Below are positions 21,785 through 23,371 of a stretch of DNA of 23,371 bases, one piece after another. The DNA is from DATNFP01 sp035606335. Lineage in GTDB: Bacteria; Bacteroidota; Bacteroidia; Chitinophagales; Chitinophagaceae. The notes under the pieces were generated by a model. The model saw nothing but the letters and a program-made list of their open reading frames with translations. It was not told where the DNA came from and ran no database searches. Within the stretch, counting starts at the first letter, position 1, and the number at the start of each line of letters is the position of its first letter. Location of the stretch: the NCBI GenBank assembly GCA_035606335.1, contig DATNFP010000070.1, positions 1 to 23,371 on the forward strand. Reading direction: 5' to 3'. Position numbers and translations under genes: made by a program.

Positions 21785-23371
21785 CTACTTGCCTTTAGGA
21801 TTAAAATGCAATAATTTCTGCAAAAATTTCAAATTATACTGATTTGTCGCCGCATTCCTGTTATAATTGTCTTGTGGTGAGGAGTTGTCAAATTTGGATT
21901 TCATAAGTCCTATATATCCTTGATTGCGTGGAACGCCACCATATGGCTCATTATTAAGTACTTCTTTTAGAGAACTAATTCTATCTCCATAATCCTTTGG
22001 GAAAATAAATTCGCCAGAAACATTAGTTGTGACATACCCGTTTTCCGGGTTTATAGACTGAGCTACGTGAATACCGCCCCATCGCAATTCAAATCCCTCA
22101 TGGTCATTATGATCAGAATTAGCATCAGCATTATGTCCGGCACCATGAAGAATAGTCCACGCACCTGTAGTTGCAATATTGGACTTCAATTCTTTTGCTT
22201 TTTGTCTTAAAGTACTTGATTCAACTGCTATTTCATTTCCTCCACGGACACTCTCTTCGGGCGTTGTTCCCTCACCAAGAGATTGCAGATCAGCCATGTA
22301 ATCCTCGCTTGCACCGATAGTCTTATAGAAATTTATAACATCCTCTTTTTTGCCTACAGCTGCAATTAAATCTGTTGGATCTAAATTGCTTTTATCGAAC
22401 TGAAGTGGATTTCCGTCAAAAACCTTAATCTGAGCGTTTATTCCCAAAGTCGCTAATGCTGAATTTCCTGTATTTACAATATTAGAAATATCATCGGCAG
22501 TTAAACCAGAGTTAGGTAAGGCTACTAAATAAATGGTATTGCTTCCTCCATCCGGGTCGATGAATTTTACGGGGTTATCATTTGTGTAACCATAAGGAGT
22601 CCATTCGGTGGTTTGTTCTGTAAGTGGGTCAATTTGAAACCATCTTCCTAATTGCGGATCTTGCATACGTGCGCCATAATCATACCATTCCAGCCCGCTT
22701 TTTGCGCCTGTTGCACTTGTAAATTCGTTGTGCTGCCATTCTTTTGAGTTAAACTTGATATTATTGGGGACTACGGGCATTGCACTTGAAACAAGTGTCA
22801 GGCCAAATGGATAATAATGATCTTCCTCAAGAACGTTGCCCGCATAGTAGGTAACGTCAACATTATCAAGATAAGCTACTGTTGACGCCATAGACAGGCC
22901 ATAAAATAATAAGTATCCGGGGCGATCAATGCTTACTGTTCCTTGCGTGCCTAATGTTCCCCAGCTTCCTGGCTGACCATTAATCTGCAATGCTGCGCTA
23001 CTGCCGGGTATTACATTAAAGTTCTCATCCAGTACCAGGTAGTTTAAAAATACAGCCGGTTTAGACTGATCGTAATTTTGCATCAATAAACTATTATAAA
23101 TACCTGCAAATGCCTGGTTACCAAATGTGCTTTGCACTGCTTGTTGGCCTTGTGTCATGTCGCCGCCGATCGTTACTCCGCTACCTCCCGAAAGTGCTTG
23201 CATTACAGAACCTGCAAGCGTTTGCATGTCGGGAATATTATTTTGCACGCTGCCATCATAATAAGATTGCGCTGTAATCGAAAATTTGTCTCCCGGCATC
23301 ACATGCAGCATGAGGGCTGTGCTCACTTGCTTTGAAGGATCGGTGCCTAAAAGTTGAGCTGCATAGAGATC
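21785..23371 (-). CDS. RHS repeat-associated core protein with variable C-terminal domain (3' part; 5' end outside window)
   Basis: The frame is open through the right edge; the GTG at 23326 is an internal valine codon. The visible part has a beta-rich region usual in Bacteroidota RHS proteins (FLNYLVLDENFNVIPGSSAA, LDNVDVTYYAG), then the RHS core: HYYPFGLTL, FNSKEWQHNEF, LEWYDYGARMQDPQLGRW, IDPLTEQ and YGYTNDNPVKFIDPDG. After DPDG (about 22560) comes a unique C-terminal domain of about 255 residues. RHS proteins are polymorphic effectors whose last domain is usually a toxin. Here it includes ILHGAGHNADANSDHNDH (histidines at the spacing of a zinc-peptidase helix, but with Gly for the catalytic Glu) and a later YIGLMKSKF that could be a Met-turn. 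No separate immunity gene follows; the next gene converges. Confidence 0.9.
   Translation of the reverse strand, partial: DLYAAQLLGTDPSKQVSTALMLHVMPGDKFSITAQSYYDGSVQNNIPDMQTLAGSVMQALSGGSGVTIGGDMTQGQQAVQSTFGNQAFAGIYNSLLMQNYDQSKPAVFLNYLVLDENFNVIPGSSAALQINGQPGSWGTLGTQGTVSIDRPGYLLFYGLSMASTVAYLDNVDVTYYAGNVLEEDHYYPFGLTLVSSAMPVVPNNIKFNSKEWQHNEFTSATGAKSGLEWYDYGARMQDPQLGRWFQIDPLTEQTTEWTPYGYTNDNPVKFIDPDGGSNTIYLVALPNSGLTADDISNIVNTGNSALATLGINAQIKVFDGNPLQFDKSNLDPTDLIAAVGKKEDVINFYKTIGASEDYMADLQSLGEGTTPEESVRGGNEIAVESSTLRQKAKELKSNIATTGAWTILHGAGHNADANSDHNDHEGFELRWGGIHVAQSINPENGYVTTNVSGEFIFPKDYGDRISSLKEVLNNEPYGGVPRNQGYIGLMKSKFDNSSPQDNYNRNAATNQYNLKFLQKLLHFNPKGK

Noticed and set aside
1..23371. CRISPR arrays, insertion-sequence transposases, rRNA genes
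   Set aside because: No regularly spaced repeats, transposase motifs or rRNA sequence were seen on either strand; the only mobile-like unit is the S23 cassette.

Overview
The window reads as chromosome from a Bacteroidota bacterium, probably of the Chitinophagales/Sphingobacteriia type. The evidence is a protein with a gliding-motility (type B) type IX secretion C-terminal domain, a DUF4105 envelope protein, Bacteroidota-style SdhA and SdhB sequences, an RHS protein with the phylum's usual core region, several promoter -7 boxes of the form TAnnTTTG, and AT-rich DNA (judged by eye, not counted). A KDO-8-phosphate phosphatase homologue, an Omp85-type barrel and LolA/LolB-like proteins fit a Gram-negative envelope.

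Layout, left to right. Positions 1-2234 hold the end of sdhA and a complete sdhB. Between them sits a 441-bp cassette: a frameshifted four-helix-bundle (S23/intervening-sequence protein) gene with an imperfect inverted repeat (24 of 27 positions) at its two ends. A terminator closes the operon. Positions 2305-6215 hold a DUF4105 (Lnb-like) membrane protein, an alpha/beta hydrolase and a secreted PKD/T9SS cargo protein, closed by a second terminator.

Positions 6325-12132 are a compact plus-strand run with mostly overlapping genes: SDR oxidoreductase, acyl-CoA thioesterase, CinA, shikimate kinase, DUF423 protein, membrane-anchored polysaccharide deacetylase, LolA-like carrier, LolB-like lipoprotein and FabZ-like dehydratase. 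The last four resemble the accessory genes of aryl-polyene/flexirubin-type lipid clusters, but no ketosynthase or acyl carrier protein is in the window.

Positions 12129-16719 run on the minus strand. In transcription order they are an FAH-family enzyme, a secreted protein of unknown function, ung, plsC, a DUF2520 dehydrogenase-like protein, an ISC-type ferredoxin, IscX and KdsC. The ung-plsC-DUF2520 genes overlap by 4 bp each. The fdx-iscX pair keeps the gene order of the end of the proteobacterial isc operon, without the other isc genes nearby.

Positions 16738-17342 hold a second thioesterase, tRNA-Met(CAT) and a terminator. Then come a 1040-residue outer-membrane protein (degenerate peptidase-like domain, PD40 propeller, Omp85-like barrel), a secreted protein of unknown function, and the 3' part of an RHS-type polymorphic effector that runs off the right edge. 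No gene-free stretch exceeds 300 bases. The longest, 17291-17529, contains the tRNA terminator, and I see nothing else in it.
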